Below are positions 1 to 6,462 of a stretch of DNA of 6,517 nucleotides, piece after piece. Origin of the DNA: Lachnospiraceae bacterium UBA1267 (GTDB taxonomy: Bacteria > Bacillota > Clostridia > Lachnospirales > Lachnospiraceae). The notes under the pieces were generated by a model. It was given only the letters and a program-made list of their open reading frames with translations, had not been told where the DNA came from and searched no databases. The stretch's first letter is position 1; every line of letters begins with the position of its first letter. The position numbers and the translations under genes are program-made. Location of the stretch: contig DBVJ01000066.1 of NCBI GenBank assembly GCA_002308115.1, positions 1 to 6,517 on the forward strand, given 5' to 3'.

Positions 1-34
1 GGGGGAACCGTGGTCGGAAAAAATTTTATAAAAC

Positions 35-40
35 AGGAGG
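35..40 (+). promoter_or_regulatory. Ribosome binding site of the binding-protein gene
   Basis: A perfect AGGAGG lies 10 bases before the ATG at 51, in an A-rich stretch. It fixes the start of the lipoprotein gene and suggests strong translation. The TATAAA at 27-32 is too close to this site to be a sensible -10 box, so the promoter probably lies upstream of the window. Confidence 0.9.
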
Positions 41-50
41 AAAAAGTTTT

Positions 51-1508
51 ATGAAGAAAGTATTGGCATTTGTTCTTGCCGTCATCATGGTGCTTTCTCT
101 TGCGGCTTGCCAGAACAACAAGCCCACGGACAAACCCACCGACAAACCGGCAGACCAAACCACCACCAAGGCTCCGGACAAAGAGACCGACAAGCCTGAA
201 CCGCCGAAGGAAGTCATCACGGTTAACTACTTCTGCTCCATCGGTGCCTATCTGAAGACCCTGCAGGCTCTGATCGATGAGTTCAATGCGGGCGAAGGCA
301 AGGAGAAGGGTGTTTTCATCAAACTCGAGAGTGAGATCGAGAACCCGACGACTGTTCTGGACGGCCTTGTAGAATCCGGCAACTATCCGGACATCTTCAC
401 TTCTGCGAACCCGAACCTTGAGCGCTACGCGAAGGGCTACTACAAGAATCTGTATGACGTCGACGATCCGGAGATCAAGCAGCTGATTGCGAATGCGCAG
501 CCTTATATCGACGCGTCCTTCGCGACCTTCGGTGTCCCGTCTGACAACTTCCTCTGCAGCATCCCGCTGGAAGTTCTCCCGATCAAGATGCCCATCAACC
601 TCGACCTGTTCAAAGAAGCCGGCGTTGACGAGCCCAAGACCTGGGATGACGTCCTGAAGGCTGCTGAAGCCATCACGAACCTCGGCAAGGACAAGACCAG
701 AGGCTTCGGTTGGTCGACCTGGTCTGCCGTCTGGCGCCGCCTGACCTTCAAGTCCACGATCCCGTCCGCCAAGAGAGCCTGGTGGGATCCGAACACCGCC
801 ACCTACCAGTGGGATCAGTACAGGCCCGTCATCGAAGCTGAAATCAAGATGTTCCAGGAAGGCTGGATGCTTGGTGCTGACGACCTCGGCATCGACCCGA
901 TCCGTTCCGAGTTCTCGGAAGGCCATGTCGGTATGTTCATCTCCCCGTCCTATGACTACGGTGTCTTCACCGATCAGTTCCCGGCCAAGTGCAACTGGAA
1001 GTTCATCGACATGCCGATCTATGGCGACGGCAACAACAAGGCGAAGGGCTGCTACTTCTCGCGTGGCGGACACGCCATCTTTGCGAAGGCCTATGATGAA
1101 GCCGATCAGGCCAAGAAGGATGCCATCGAGACTGCGTATGCATTCATCGAAGGCGACAAGGTCGTCAAGGCCTGTGCCGAGACCGGTGCCCTGATCCCGT
1201 TCCCGGGCAGATTCAACGATCTGGACCTCAGCGGTCTGAATCCGCAGTTTGGCCAGATGGCAGACGTTACCGGTTATGAAGCCGTTCCGGTCTATCCCGA
1301 CAGCGTTGTGAAGCCCTATCTGGAAGGCGAGACCTATGACAAGATCTTCGATCAGTGCCTGCACGGAACTTTCGAAGGCGGTCTGGATGCGGCGTTCAAG
1401 GATCTTTCCGATCGCTACAATGCCGCTTGGGCTGCTGCGAAGGCTGACCCGGATATGGCCGACAAGATTGGCGCTTACGTATACGAGTATATGTTCGACG
1501 GCAAATAA
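51..1508 (+). CDS. Sugar ABC transporter substrate-binding lipoprotein (extracellular solute-binding family 1)
   Basis: This 485-residue protein is the extracytoplasmic receptor of a CUT1-type carbohydrate importer, anchored to the outer face of the membrane. Residues 1-20 are a lipoprotein signal: MKK, a hydrophobic core, then the lipobox LAAC with Cys20 as the lipidated residue. Residues 21-52 are a low-complexity Pro/Thr/Asp/Lys linker. The core from about 55 onward has family landmarks: a NYPDIF segment near 111-116, and at 181-209 a segment resembling the family pattern of an Asn-Asp-Leu-Phe start, a Lys-Glu-Ala-Gly turn and a PKTWDD helix start. Many tryptophans (221, 224, 228, 244, 245, 254, 272) could stack on sugar rings. 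The six core cysteines (62, 169, 314, 334, 375, 436) are compatible with an anaerobe. The start is fixed by the AGGAGG site and the signal peptide. Two permease genes follow. The family is clear, but the ligand is unknown. Confidence 0.95.
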   Translation: MKKVLAFVLAVIMVLSLAACQNNKPTDKPTDKPADQTTTKAPDKETDKPEPPKEVITVNYFCSIGAYLKTLQALIDEFNAGEGKEKGVFIKLESEIENPTTVLDGLVESGNYPDIFTSANPNLERYAKGYYKNLYDVDDPEIKQLIANAQPYIDASFATFGVPSDNFLCSIPLEVLPIKMPINLDLFKEAGVDEPKTWDDVLKAAEAITNLGKDKTRGFGWSTWSAVWRRLTFKSTIPSAKRAWWDPNTATYQWDQYRPVIEAEIKMFQEGWMLGADDLGIDPIRSEFSEGHVGMFISPSYDYGVFTDQFPAKCNWKFIDMPIYGDGNNKAKGCYFSRGGHAIFAKAYDEADQAKKDAIETAYAFIEGDKVVKACAETGALIPFPGRFNDLDLSGLNPQFGQMADVTGYEAVPVYPDSVVKPYLEGETYDKIFDQCLHGTFEGGLDAAFKDLSDRYNAAWAAAKADPDMADKIGAYVYEYMFDGK

Positions 1509-1533
1509 TTAATAGCCTGAAAGCATCTGCTTA

Positions 1534-1570
1534 GGGGGCGGGGGGCTTGCTCCCCGTCCCCTTTCTTTTT
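1534..1570 (+). terminator. Intrinsic terminator or attenuator between binding protein and permease genes
   Basis: The arms 1534-1545 and 1550-1561 pair over 12 positions, with two G-U pairs (1538 with 1557, 1544 with 1551) and otherwise G-C pairs, around a CTTG tetraloop (1546-1549). The T-rich run TTTCTTTTT follows at once (1562-1570). It starts 25 bases after the stop of the binding-protein gene. No credible promoter lies between it and the permease genes, so partial termination is more likely than a full operon end. This would give more binding protein than membrane subunits, as known for other binding-protein-dependent sugar importers. Confidence 0.9.
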
Positions 1571-1597
1571 CACAAGACATCTCTGTCATTTTAATAC

Positions 1598-1604
1598 AGA
1601 AAGG
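1598..1604 (+). promoter_or_regulatory. Ribosome binding site of the first permease gene
   Basis: AGAAAGG ends 9 bases before the ATG at 1614. It pairs with the 16S tail less well than the AGGAGG of the binding-protein gene, in keeping with lower production of the membrane subunit. The sequence between the upstream hairpin and this site shows no other clear signal. Confidence 0.65.
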
Positions 1605-1613
1605 CTTCTTCCC

Positions 1614-3086
1614 ATGGAAAAAAGTAAAGCCTATAAAGAAGGAATTAACCTTCCCGCCAAGAAGGTGCTGGTGAAGAATCCCAAAATCTACGGGACGATC
1701 GCCGCAGTCCTTTTCCTATTCGGAATCGTCGCGGTCTTCCTGCCCATTTTCCAATCCAGAGTGAAGGAAGACTATTACTGGTCTTTCGGCGCTTTCCAGA
1801 TCGGACATTGGTTCCCCTCCTTCTGCGTCATTCTTTCCGCAGTACTGTCCGGACTGGCCTGTGCTCTCGCGGTTCTGGCTACCCGAAAAGAAGGCAAAAC
1901 GATGAAAGCCGCCGCGCTCGTAGGTCTGCTGGATGCGCTGCTGCTCTTCTTCATGCTGCTCTTCATAAACACCACCACGGTGAAGTATGAAACCGCTCCC
2001 GGTGTGGAAGCAGGCAGTTCCATCGCGAAATACTTTGCGGCAAAGCCGATGCTGGAAGGCACGGAGTTCGCGGAGCAGTGGCTCTTTGCCCAGAACAGTT
2101 TCTCCTGGATCGGCTGGGCCGGTCTCGGAGCCATCGGCCTTGGGATTCTGGTCTCTGTTCTCTACGTTGCTGCAATCCCGAGAGTGACCAGGCTGAATGC
2201 GGTCCGTACGCTTCAGTCCTATGCCATGATCCTGGTCAGCCTTGCAGGCCTTGCCCTCTTTGTCGTCTATCCGCTTTTGTGGGTCGTCCGCTACAGCGTA
2301 TTCGACTACAAAGGGTTTGGTACGATGTCATTCGTTGGCTTTGACAAGTTCGTGCAGCTATTCGGCAGATCGACTTCCGCACTGTATTGGAAATCCGTGA
2401 AGAACACCTTTGTCTTCGCTATCGGAAAGCTTTTGGTCGAGATCCCGCTGGCGCTGGTCCTGGCATTCATCTTAACGAGAAAACTCCGCGGCGCGAATTT
2501 CTTCCGCGCTGTGTATTACATGCCTTCGATGGTCTCCGTGGCCGTCATTGGTGTTATCTTCTTCTATCTGTTCCGTCATGAAGGCGGCGTCATCAATACC
2601 TTCCTCAGAATGCTCGGCGGCAAGGGCGTCCAATGGTTCTCCAATGGCTGGAGCGCCATGCTGATGACCATGATCGCCTCGATCTGGCAGAACTTCGGTC
2701 TGAACATGCTGTTCTTCATGACCGGTCTTCAGAGCATTTCTCCGGAAATGTACGAAGCGGCCGCCATCGACGGCGCTTCGAACACGCGTCAGTTCTTCTC
2801 CATCACCGTTCCGCTTCTGGGTCCGGTGCTTCAGATGGTCCTCATGAACGCGCTTCTGGGTTCTCTGAAAGTGACCGACCTCGTCCTGACATTGACCAAG
2901 GGCGGTCCGGACGGCGAGACCAGCGTGATGATGACCTACATCTACGGTCTGTTCATGGGCGACGCAGGCGTCGGCAAAGGCAACTGGGGCTACGCGGCTG
3001 CCTGTACCGTCACCACCGCGGTCATTCTTGGTCTTGTCACCGTGCTCTATCTGAGGCTGACCAAGAAGACCTCGGACATTTATTGA
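1614..3086 (+). CDS. Sugar ABC transporter permease, MalF/UgpA-like, with a four-helix N-terminal extension
   Basis: This is one of the two inner-membrane subunits of a CUT1 importer. The canonical permease domain occupies about residues 200-490. It carries the EAA loop that docks on the ATPase: E381-A382-A383, G387, then I397 and P400, matching the EAA-x3-G-x9-I-x-LP pattern with Val for Leu. The C-terminal half has further hydrophobic segments, and the end (RLTKKTSDIY) is typical. At 490 residues it is about 200 longer than the usual 290-300. The extra N-terminal part has four predicted membrane segments (about 27-45, 66-89, 98-118, 165-188). Positive loops RKEGK (91-95) and RVTRLNAVR (190-198) fall on the cytoplasmic side, and a roughly 45-residue outer loop lies at 119-164. 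Four added helices keep the permease core in normal orientation. The start is set by AGAAAGG. The gap to the next gene is 16 bases, so they are co-transcribed. Function is well supported; the substrate is unknown. Confidence 0.93.
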   Translation: MEKSKAYKEGINLPAKKVLVKNPKIYGTIAAVLFLFGIVAVFLPIFQSRVKEDYYWSFGAFQIGHWFPSFCVILSAVLSGLACALAVLATRKEGKTMKAAALVGLLDALLLFFMLLFINTTTVKYETAPGVEAGSSIAKYFAAKPMLEGTEFAEQWLFAQNSFSWIGWAGLGAIGLGILVSVLYVAAIPRVTRLNAVRTLQSYAMILVSLAGLALFVVYPLLWVVRYSVFDYKGFGTMSFVGFDKFVQLFGRSTSALYWKSVKNTFVFAIGKLLVEIPLALVLAFILTRKLRGANFFRAVYYMPSMVSVAVIGVIFFYLFRHEGGVINTFLRMLGGKGVQWFSNGWSAMLMTMIASIWQNFGLNMLFFMTGLQSISPEMYEAAAIDGASNTRQFFSITVPLLGPVLQMVLMNALLGSLKVTDLVLTLTKGGPDGETSVMMTYIYGLFMGDAGVGKGNWGYAAACTVTTAVILGLVTVLYLRLTKKTSDIY

Positions 3087-3087
3087 G

Positions 3088-3094
3088 AAAGGAG
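3088..3094 (+). promoter_or_regulatory. Ribosome binding site of the second permease gene
   Basis: AAAGGAG lies just after the TGA of the upstream permease and 8 bases before the ATG at 3103. The tight spacing points to coupled translation of the two membrane subunits. Confidence 0.88.
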
Positions 3095-3102
3095 AGCCTG
3101 TC

Positions 3103-4086
3103 ATGAGTAAGAAAGTTTATTCCGGTAAAGACAAGGCTGCTCTGAACGCTCACATCGAAGAGCTCCAGAAGAAATACGCCAAGAAGGGCGAGAAAGCCCG
3201 GGAAGACGTCAGTATGCGTCTCAGGATGCATCCGGCCGTCAAGGTGGTGCTGTACCTCTTCCTGATCATCATGGTGTTCATCACGGTCATTCCGCTTCTG
3301 TACGCGATCTCCGGCTCGTTCAAGACCAACCAGGAAGTTCTGAGCGGCATCAACCTGATCCCGAAAGAACCCACTCTTGAAAACTATAAGAGGGTCTGGG
3401 GCATGAGTGCCGTGGGCGACGGCGGAACCTCATCCAACTACATGATCTATACCTGGAACTCCATCAAGGTCTCGTTGCTGACAGTAATTTTCACACTGTT
3501 CATGACCTCGCTGTGCGCCTACACCTTCCAGCGCGGCACCTTCCCGGGCCAGAAAGCGCTGTACTGGCTGTATCTCGGCACCATGTTCATTGGCGCGGGC
3601 ACGATCACGATCTTCCCGCTTCTGCAGGTCACTTCGAAACTTGGCATGAACAACAGCCATCTGGGTACTGCCATTCTGCAATCTTCAGTCACAGGTGCAT
3701 CGAACCTATTCCTGACCATGGGTTATCTAAAGACGATCAGTAAGGAGCTGGATGACGCGGCGCGTATCGACGGCTGCTCCTTCGTGGGCACCTACTTCCG
3801 CGTGATCCTGCCGCTCTCGAAGCCGATCCTTGCGACCATCGCCCTGATGGCCTTCCGTGGTTCCTGGAACAACTATCTGATGCCCCGTCTGATGCTTGCT
3901 GACGCAGAGAAGTCCACTCTGGTCGTGCAGGTCGTTAAGCTCCGTTCGGCAGGCGGTGAAGGTATTACTTCCTACAACCTGATGCTGACCGGTACCGTCT
4001 TCGCGGCCCTCCCCATGATCCTGGTGTTCCTCTTCTTCAACCGCTGGTTCATCGCCGGCATTACATCAGGATCGGTCAAAGGGTGA
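3103..4086 (+). CDS. Sugar ABC transporter permease, MalG-like
   Basis: This 327-residue protein is the second membrane subunit of the CUT1 importer and would pair with the MalF-like subunit. Residues 1-45 form a charged, Lys/Glu-rich cytoplasmic tail with helical or coiled-coil character, somewhat longer than usual for the family. Hydrophobic segments lie near 46-68, 118-140, 153-175, 186-207, 240-256 and 296-316, giving the expected six helices. The EAA loop is visible at 215-241: D218-A219-A220, G224, then V234-I235-L236-P237. The C-terminus, with RWF at 314-316 and GSVKG at 323-327, closely matches the family ending. The start follows a good AAAGGAG site. A strong terminator 45 bases after the stop ends the operon. 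No ATPase gene follows, so an ATPase encoded elsewhere must energise the complex. The substrate is not readable from the sequence. Confidence 0.95.
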   Translation: MSKKVYSGKDKAALNAHIEELQKKYAKKGEKAREDVSMRLRMHPAVKVVLYLFLIIMVFITVIPLLYAISGSFKTNQEVLSGINLIPKEPTLENYKRVWGMSAVGDGGTSSNYMIYTWNSIKVSLLTVIFTLFMTSLCAYTFQRGTFPGQKALYWLYLGTMFIGAGTITIFPLLQVTSKLGMNNSHLGTAILQSSVTGASNLFLTMGYLKTISKELDDAARIDGCSFVGTYFRVILPLSKPILATIALMAFRGSWNNYLMPRLMLADAEKSTLVVQVVKLRSAGGEGITSYNLMLTGTVFAALPMILVFLFFNRWFIAGITSGSVKG

Positions 4087-4088
4087 TG

Positions 4089-4102
4089 GGATTCCGGAAT
4101 CC
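4089..4102. repeat. Perfect 14-bp palindrome after the permease stop codon
   Basis: GGATTCCGGAATCC is a perfect inverted repeat with no spacer, starting two bases after the TGA of the MalG-like gene and 29 bases before the terminator stem. It is not followed by a T run. It could be a protein-binding site, a messenger 3' end structure, or chance. Nothing in the sequence decides between these. Confidence 0.4.
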
Positions 4103-4130
4103 AAAGTCATTCAAAAATGTATGAACCCGA

Positions 4131-4164
4131 AAGAGGATCTGTCATTTGGCAGATCCTCTTTTTT
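4131..4164 (+). terminator. Intrinsic terminator of the transporter operon
   Basis: The arms AAGAGGATCTG (4131-4141) and CAGATCCTCTT (4150-4160) are perfectly complementary over 11 pairs, with an 8-base loop and a TTTTTT run (4159-4164). This is a classic rho-independent terminator, placed 45 bases after the second permease. It separates the transporter genes from the dehydrogenase genes. Confidence 0.95.
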
Positions 4165-4258
4165 CTGAGTATTCACAAGAATGGCTCCTCTTGTCCCTAG
4201 TCCGTTCTGGTATCTTTGATATCCGTTTTGTCCATATAACAATGTCCATTTTTACCAG

Positions 4259-4286
4259 TTGACTTCTGTATGCTTCGGAATATAGT
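4259..4286 (+). promoter_or_regulatory. Sigma-A-like promoter of the dehydrogenase operon
   Basis: TTGACT (4259-4264) resembles the -35 consensus and TATAGT (4281-4286) the -10 consensus, with a 16-base spacer. Transcription would begin near 4293, leaving a leader of about 60 bases before the ATG at 4355. The surrounding DNA is AT-rich compared with the genes, as expected for a promoter, and the promoter lies between a terminator and the next gene. Prediction is by eye; no operator was recognised with confidence. Confidence 0.65.
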
Positions 4287-4312
4287 AGTTTATAGATAAC
4301 ATCGTACGTACA

Positions 4313-4325
4313 GGGGCTTTGCCCC
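4313..4325 (+). other. Small hairpin in the leader of the dehydrogenase operon
   Basis: GGGGC (4313-4317) and GCCCC (4321-4325) form a five-pair stem around a TTT loop, about 20 bases after the predicted transcription start and just before an A-rich stretch with the ribosome binding site. No T run follows, so it is not a terminator. It may protect the 5' end of the messenger or be incidental. The hairpin contains an upstream TTG codon in frame with the dehydrogenase, which argues against that codon as the start. Confidence 0.45.
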
Positions 4326-4342
4326 CGGAAAACAACAAAAAA

Positions 4343-4348
4343 GAGGTG
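4343..4348 (+). promoter_or_regulatory. Ribosome binding site that sets the dehydrogenase start
   Basis: GAGGTG lies 6 bases before the ATG at 4355. Two further in-frame ATG codons at 4361 and 4364 are 12 and 15 bases away, and an in-frame TTG at 4319 lies upstream of the site. The spacing favours 4355. Confidence 0.75.
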
Positions 4349-4354
4349 GATCTT

Positions 4355-5401
4355 ATGCAAATGATGAAGGCTGCTGTCTTGAAGGATTATTCACCCCGCT
4401 TTGAGATCGAAGAGGTCCCGAAGCCCGTCATCACTGAACCGGACGACGTGATCGCGAAGGTGCTTGTTGCCTCGATCTGCGGCACGGATGTGAGTCTGAG
4501 CACCAAGCCCGGTTCTTCCTATGGCGACATGGTCGGAAGGATCCTCGGACATGAGTTTGTCGCGGAAGTCACGGAAGTCGGTCCGGCCGTCAAAAATTAC
4601 AAGCCCGGCGACCGCATCGTGGCGAACCCGAACTCCTACTGCGGTGTCTGCCCCGCCTGCCGGGCCGGTTACCGCAACCACTGCCAGAACATGAAGCTCA
4701 TGGGCATCACCGTACCCGGCGCTTTCGCCGAATACATCAAGACTTCCGAATTCCTGGCTTTCCCGATGTCCAAGGAGACGCCCCTCGAACACGCGGTCTT
4801 TGCGGAGCCTCTTTCCTGCGCGGAAAATGGTTTCTCCCGGATCGACATTCATCCCGGCGAAACCGTCGTGGTCTTCGGCTGCGGCCCCATCGGTCTGATG
4901 TTTGCACAGCTCGCCCGGAAGTCCGGCGGCCGCGTTGTCTGCGTTGAGCCCAAGGACGGCCGTATCGCCATTGCCGAGAAGCTCGGCTTCACGGTCATTA
5001 AGCCCTGCCCGGATCTCAAGGACAAACTGATCGCCCTTTGGGGCAGACGCGCGAATTTCTGCATCGACGCCGCGGGACGCCAGCTGCCCGTCGCCATCGA
5101 CTGCTCCGAATTCCGCGCCACGATCCTCTGCTTCGCGACGAGCCGTCTTCCCGAAACCGACGGACCGCTTCCGAACCTCGGACCGATCCAGGGCAAAGAA
5201 CTCACGATCAAAGGATCGTTCATTATCAACGATTCCATGCCCAAGGCCATCACGGTCATCGAAAATGAATGCATCGATTTTGACCCGATCATCACACATC
5301 ACATCGGTCTCGACGAACTGACGAAAGGCATCAACCTCATGCGTTCCGGCGAAGGTATGGAGATCATCGTCGATGTGGAGAAGAGTCTGAAAACCCTCTG
5401 A
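4355..5401 (+). CDS. Zinc-dependent medium-chain alcohol/polyol dehydrogenase
   Basis: With the start at 4355 the protein has 348 residues, the usual length for zinc-type medium-chain dehydrogenases such as sorbitol or threonine dehydrogenase. These cytoplasmic enzymes interconvert an alcohol and a ketone or aldehyde using NAD(P). The GroES-like N-terminal domain carries the likely catalytic zinc ligands C42 (in ICGTD), H66 and E67 (in GHE), and E151 (in AEPLSCAE). All four structural zinc cysteines are present: C96, C99, C102 and C110. The nucleotide-binding domain has GCGPIG (175-180), and an acidic E198 at the end of the second strand suggests NAD rather than NADP. It is the first gene of a two-gene unit, with its own promoter, and is followed 20 bases later by a short-chain dehydrogenase-like gene. 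Beside a sugar importer, a polyol or sugar substrate is a reasonable inference. The exact reaction is unknown, so no symbol is given. It appears intact. Confidence 0.93.
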   Translation: MQMMKAAVLKDYSPRFEIEEVPKPVITEPDDVIAKVLVASICGTDVSLSTKPGSSYGDMVGRILGHEFVAEVTEVGPAVKNYKPGDRIVANPNSYCGVCPACRAGYRNHCQNMKLMGITVPGAFAEYIKTSEFLAFPMSKETPLEHAVFAEPLSCAENGFSRIDIHPGETVVVFGCGPIGLMFAQLARKSGGRVVCVEPKDGRIAIAEKLGFTVIKPCPDLKDKLIALWGRRANFCIDAAGRQLPVAIDCSEFRATILCFATSRLPETDGPLPNLGPIQGKELTIKGSFIINDSMPKAITVIENECIDFDPIITHHIGLDELTKGINLMRSGEGMEIIVDVEKSLKTL

Positions 5402-5407
5402 ACTGAG

Positions 5408-5414
5408 AAAGGAG
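5408..5414 (+). promoter_or_regulatory. Ribosome binding site of the SDR-like gene
   Basis: AAAGGAG lies 7 bases before the ATG at 5422. An ATG at 5417 is followed by AAA and TGA, so it is not a usable start. The site lies within the 20-base gap after the dehydrogenase stop and supports co-expression. Confidence 0.88.
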
Positions 5415-5421
5415 AAATGAA

Positions 5422-6429
5422 ATGAAGGTCCTTTTAGTCGGCGGAACCGGCACGATCTCGACCGGCGTCGAAAAAGTGGTCATTGAAGAGCGGGGCTATG
5501 AGCTGTACGTCATGAACCGCGGCAGCCAGCGGAGCCTTGAGAGAATGCACCCCGAGGCCCATCTTCTGAAGGCGGACTACAACGACGAAGAATCCGTCAA
5601 AGCAGCGCTCGGCGACCTGCATTTTGATACGATCGTAGACTTCCGCATTCAGGGCGTCGCAGACCAGGAGAAGGCCGTCCGCCTCTTTGACGGCCGCACC
5701 GATCAATACATCCTGATCTCCTCCGGCACGGTCTACAGAAAACCGCTGGAGAAGTATCTCGTCACGGAAGACATGCCCCTCGGCAACATCCACAGCGCCT
5801 ACGCGCGGAACAAAGTGGCTTCCGAGATGACCCTTAGAAAATACATCGAGAAAGGCTTCCCGGGCGTCATCGTCCGTCCCTCTCTCACCTATGCAGACTT
5901 CAACCCGCTGGTAGCCATCAACAGCCGCAAGAATCCCTACTCCATCATCTGGAGAATGCGTAAGGGCAAACCCATCATTGTCCACGGCGACGGCACGAAC
6001 CTTTGGACCATCACCCACAACACCGACTTCGGCCGCGGTATTTCCGGCCTCTTCGGCAACCCCGCGACGATCGGCGAGGCCTTCCACATCACCAGCGACG
6101 AAGTGCTCGACTGGAACCGGATCTACACCGATCTGGCGCATGCGGCAGGCGTGGACGTGAACATTGTCCACATCGCTTCCGACTACCTCGGCGACCAGAT
6201 CCCGGATCTCCGCGAAAGCCTGGAAGGCGACCACGCTGTCAGCGCCGTCTTCGACACCACGAAGATCAAGAAGTTCGTTCCGGACTTTGTCTGCAAGGTT
6301 CCGTGGGCAGAAGGCGCGAAGCGCATCGTCGAATGGTTTGACGCGGATCCCAAGGGCCGCGAAAGCATCGACGAGGAATGGCTCGCCCAGATGGACGCCA
6401 TCATCGCCAAATACCAGGGTCTCAGATAA
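5422..6429 (+). CDS. Atypical short-chain dehydrogenase / NAD-dependent epimerase-dehydratase family protein
   Basis: This 335-residue cytoplasmic protein has the extended-SDR layout. An N-terminal Rossmann fold has GGTGTIS at 7-13, in which the last glycine of the usual GxxGxxG is Ser13. The second strand ends in MNRG (31-34), and Arg33 there hints at NADP binding. A strand ending in ISS (99-101) leads to the catalytic pair Y127 and K131 in YARNK, the YxxxK motif, so the protein is likely catalytic rather than only a binding protein. Residues from about 150 on, including VRPSLTYAD, HGDGTNLWTITH and the FHITSDE segment, match the substrate domain of epimerase/dehydratase-like proteins. It is the second gene of the operon with the zinc dehydrogenase. 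Modification of a sugar or sugar nucleotide is likely. The ligand is unknown, and alternatives include epimerase, reductase or dehydratase activity. The gene is complete. Confidence 0.9.
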   Translation: MKVLLVGGTGTISTGVEKVVIEERGYELYVMNRGSQRSLERMHPEAHLLKADYNDEESVKAALGDLHFDTIVDFRIQGVADQEKAVRLFDGRTDQYILISSGTVYRKPLEKYLVTEDMPLGNIHSAYARNKVASEMTLRKYIEKGFPGVIVRPSLTYADFNPLVAINSRKNPYSIIWRMRKGKPIIVHGDGTNLWTITHNTDFGRGISGLFGNPATIGEAFHITSDEVLDWNRIYTDLAHAAGVDVNIVHIASDYLGDQIPDLRESLEGDHAVSAVFDTTKIKKFVPDFVCKVPWAEGAKRIVEWFDADPKGRESIDEEWLAQMDAIIAKYQGLR

Positions 6430-6443
6430 ACCTGCACAATTCC

Positions 6444-6461
6444 CGGCGGCCCCAGCCGCCG
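6444..6461 (+). repeat. Inverted repeat (hairpin) after the SDR gene
   Basis: CGGCGGC (6444-6450) and GCCGCCG (6455-6461) are exact complements with a CCCA loop. The hairpin starts 15 bases after the stop codon. It could stabilise the messenger end or be part of a terminator, but the T run needed for a classic terminator is absent. Confidence 0.6.
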
Positions 6462-6462
6462 A

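Noticed and set aside
1591..1597. TTAATAC as a -10 box for a separate permease promoter
   Set aside because: Transcription would start inside or after the ribosome binding site at 1598-1604, and no matching -35 box lies at proper distance.
3084..3095. Identical 12-base string TGAGAAAGGAGA at 3084-3095 and 5404-5415
   Set aside because: Both are Shine-Dalgarno regions before start codons. The identity reflects the ribosome binding consensus of this organism rather than a mobile or regulatory repeat.
4319..4354. Extended dehydrogenase start at an in-frame TTG
   Set aside because: The TTG lies in a hairpin loop with no ribosome binding site before it. GAGGTG at 4343-4348 points to the ATG at 4355, and family length fits the shorter form.
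4142..4360. Possible 72-codon minus-strand gene in the intergenic region
   Set aside because: It runs through the predicted promoter and into the terminator loop and has no recognisable product. The region is better explained by regulatory signals on the + strand.
4391..5302. Open frame of 303 codons on the minus strand within the zinc dehydrogenase
   Set aside because: It is fully antisense to a gene with complete zinc and cofactor motifs. The product is rich in Asp, Arg and Gly without domain features, and I saw no convincing start context.
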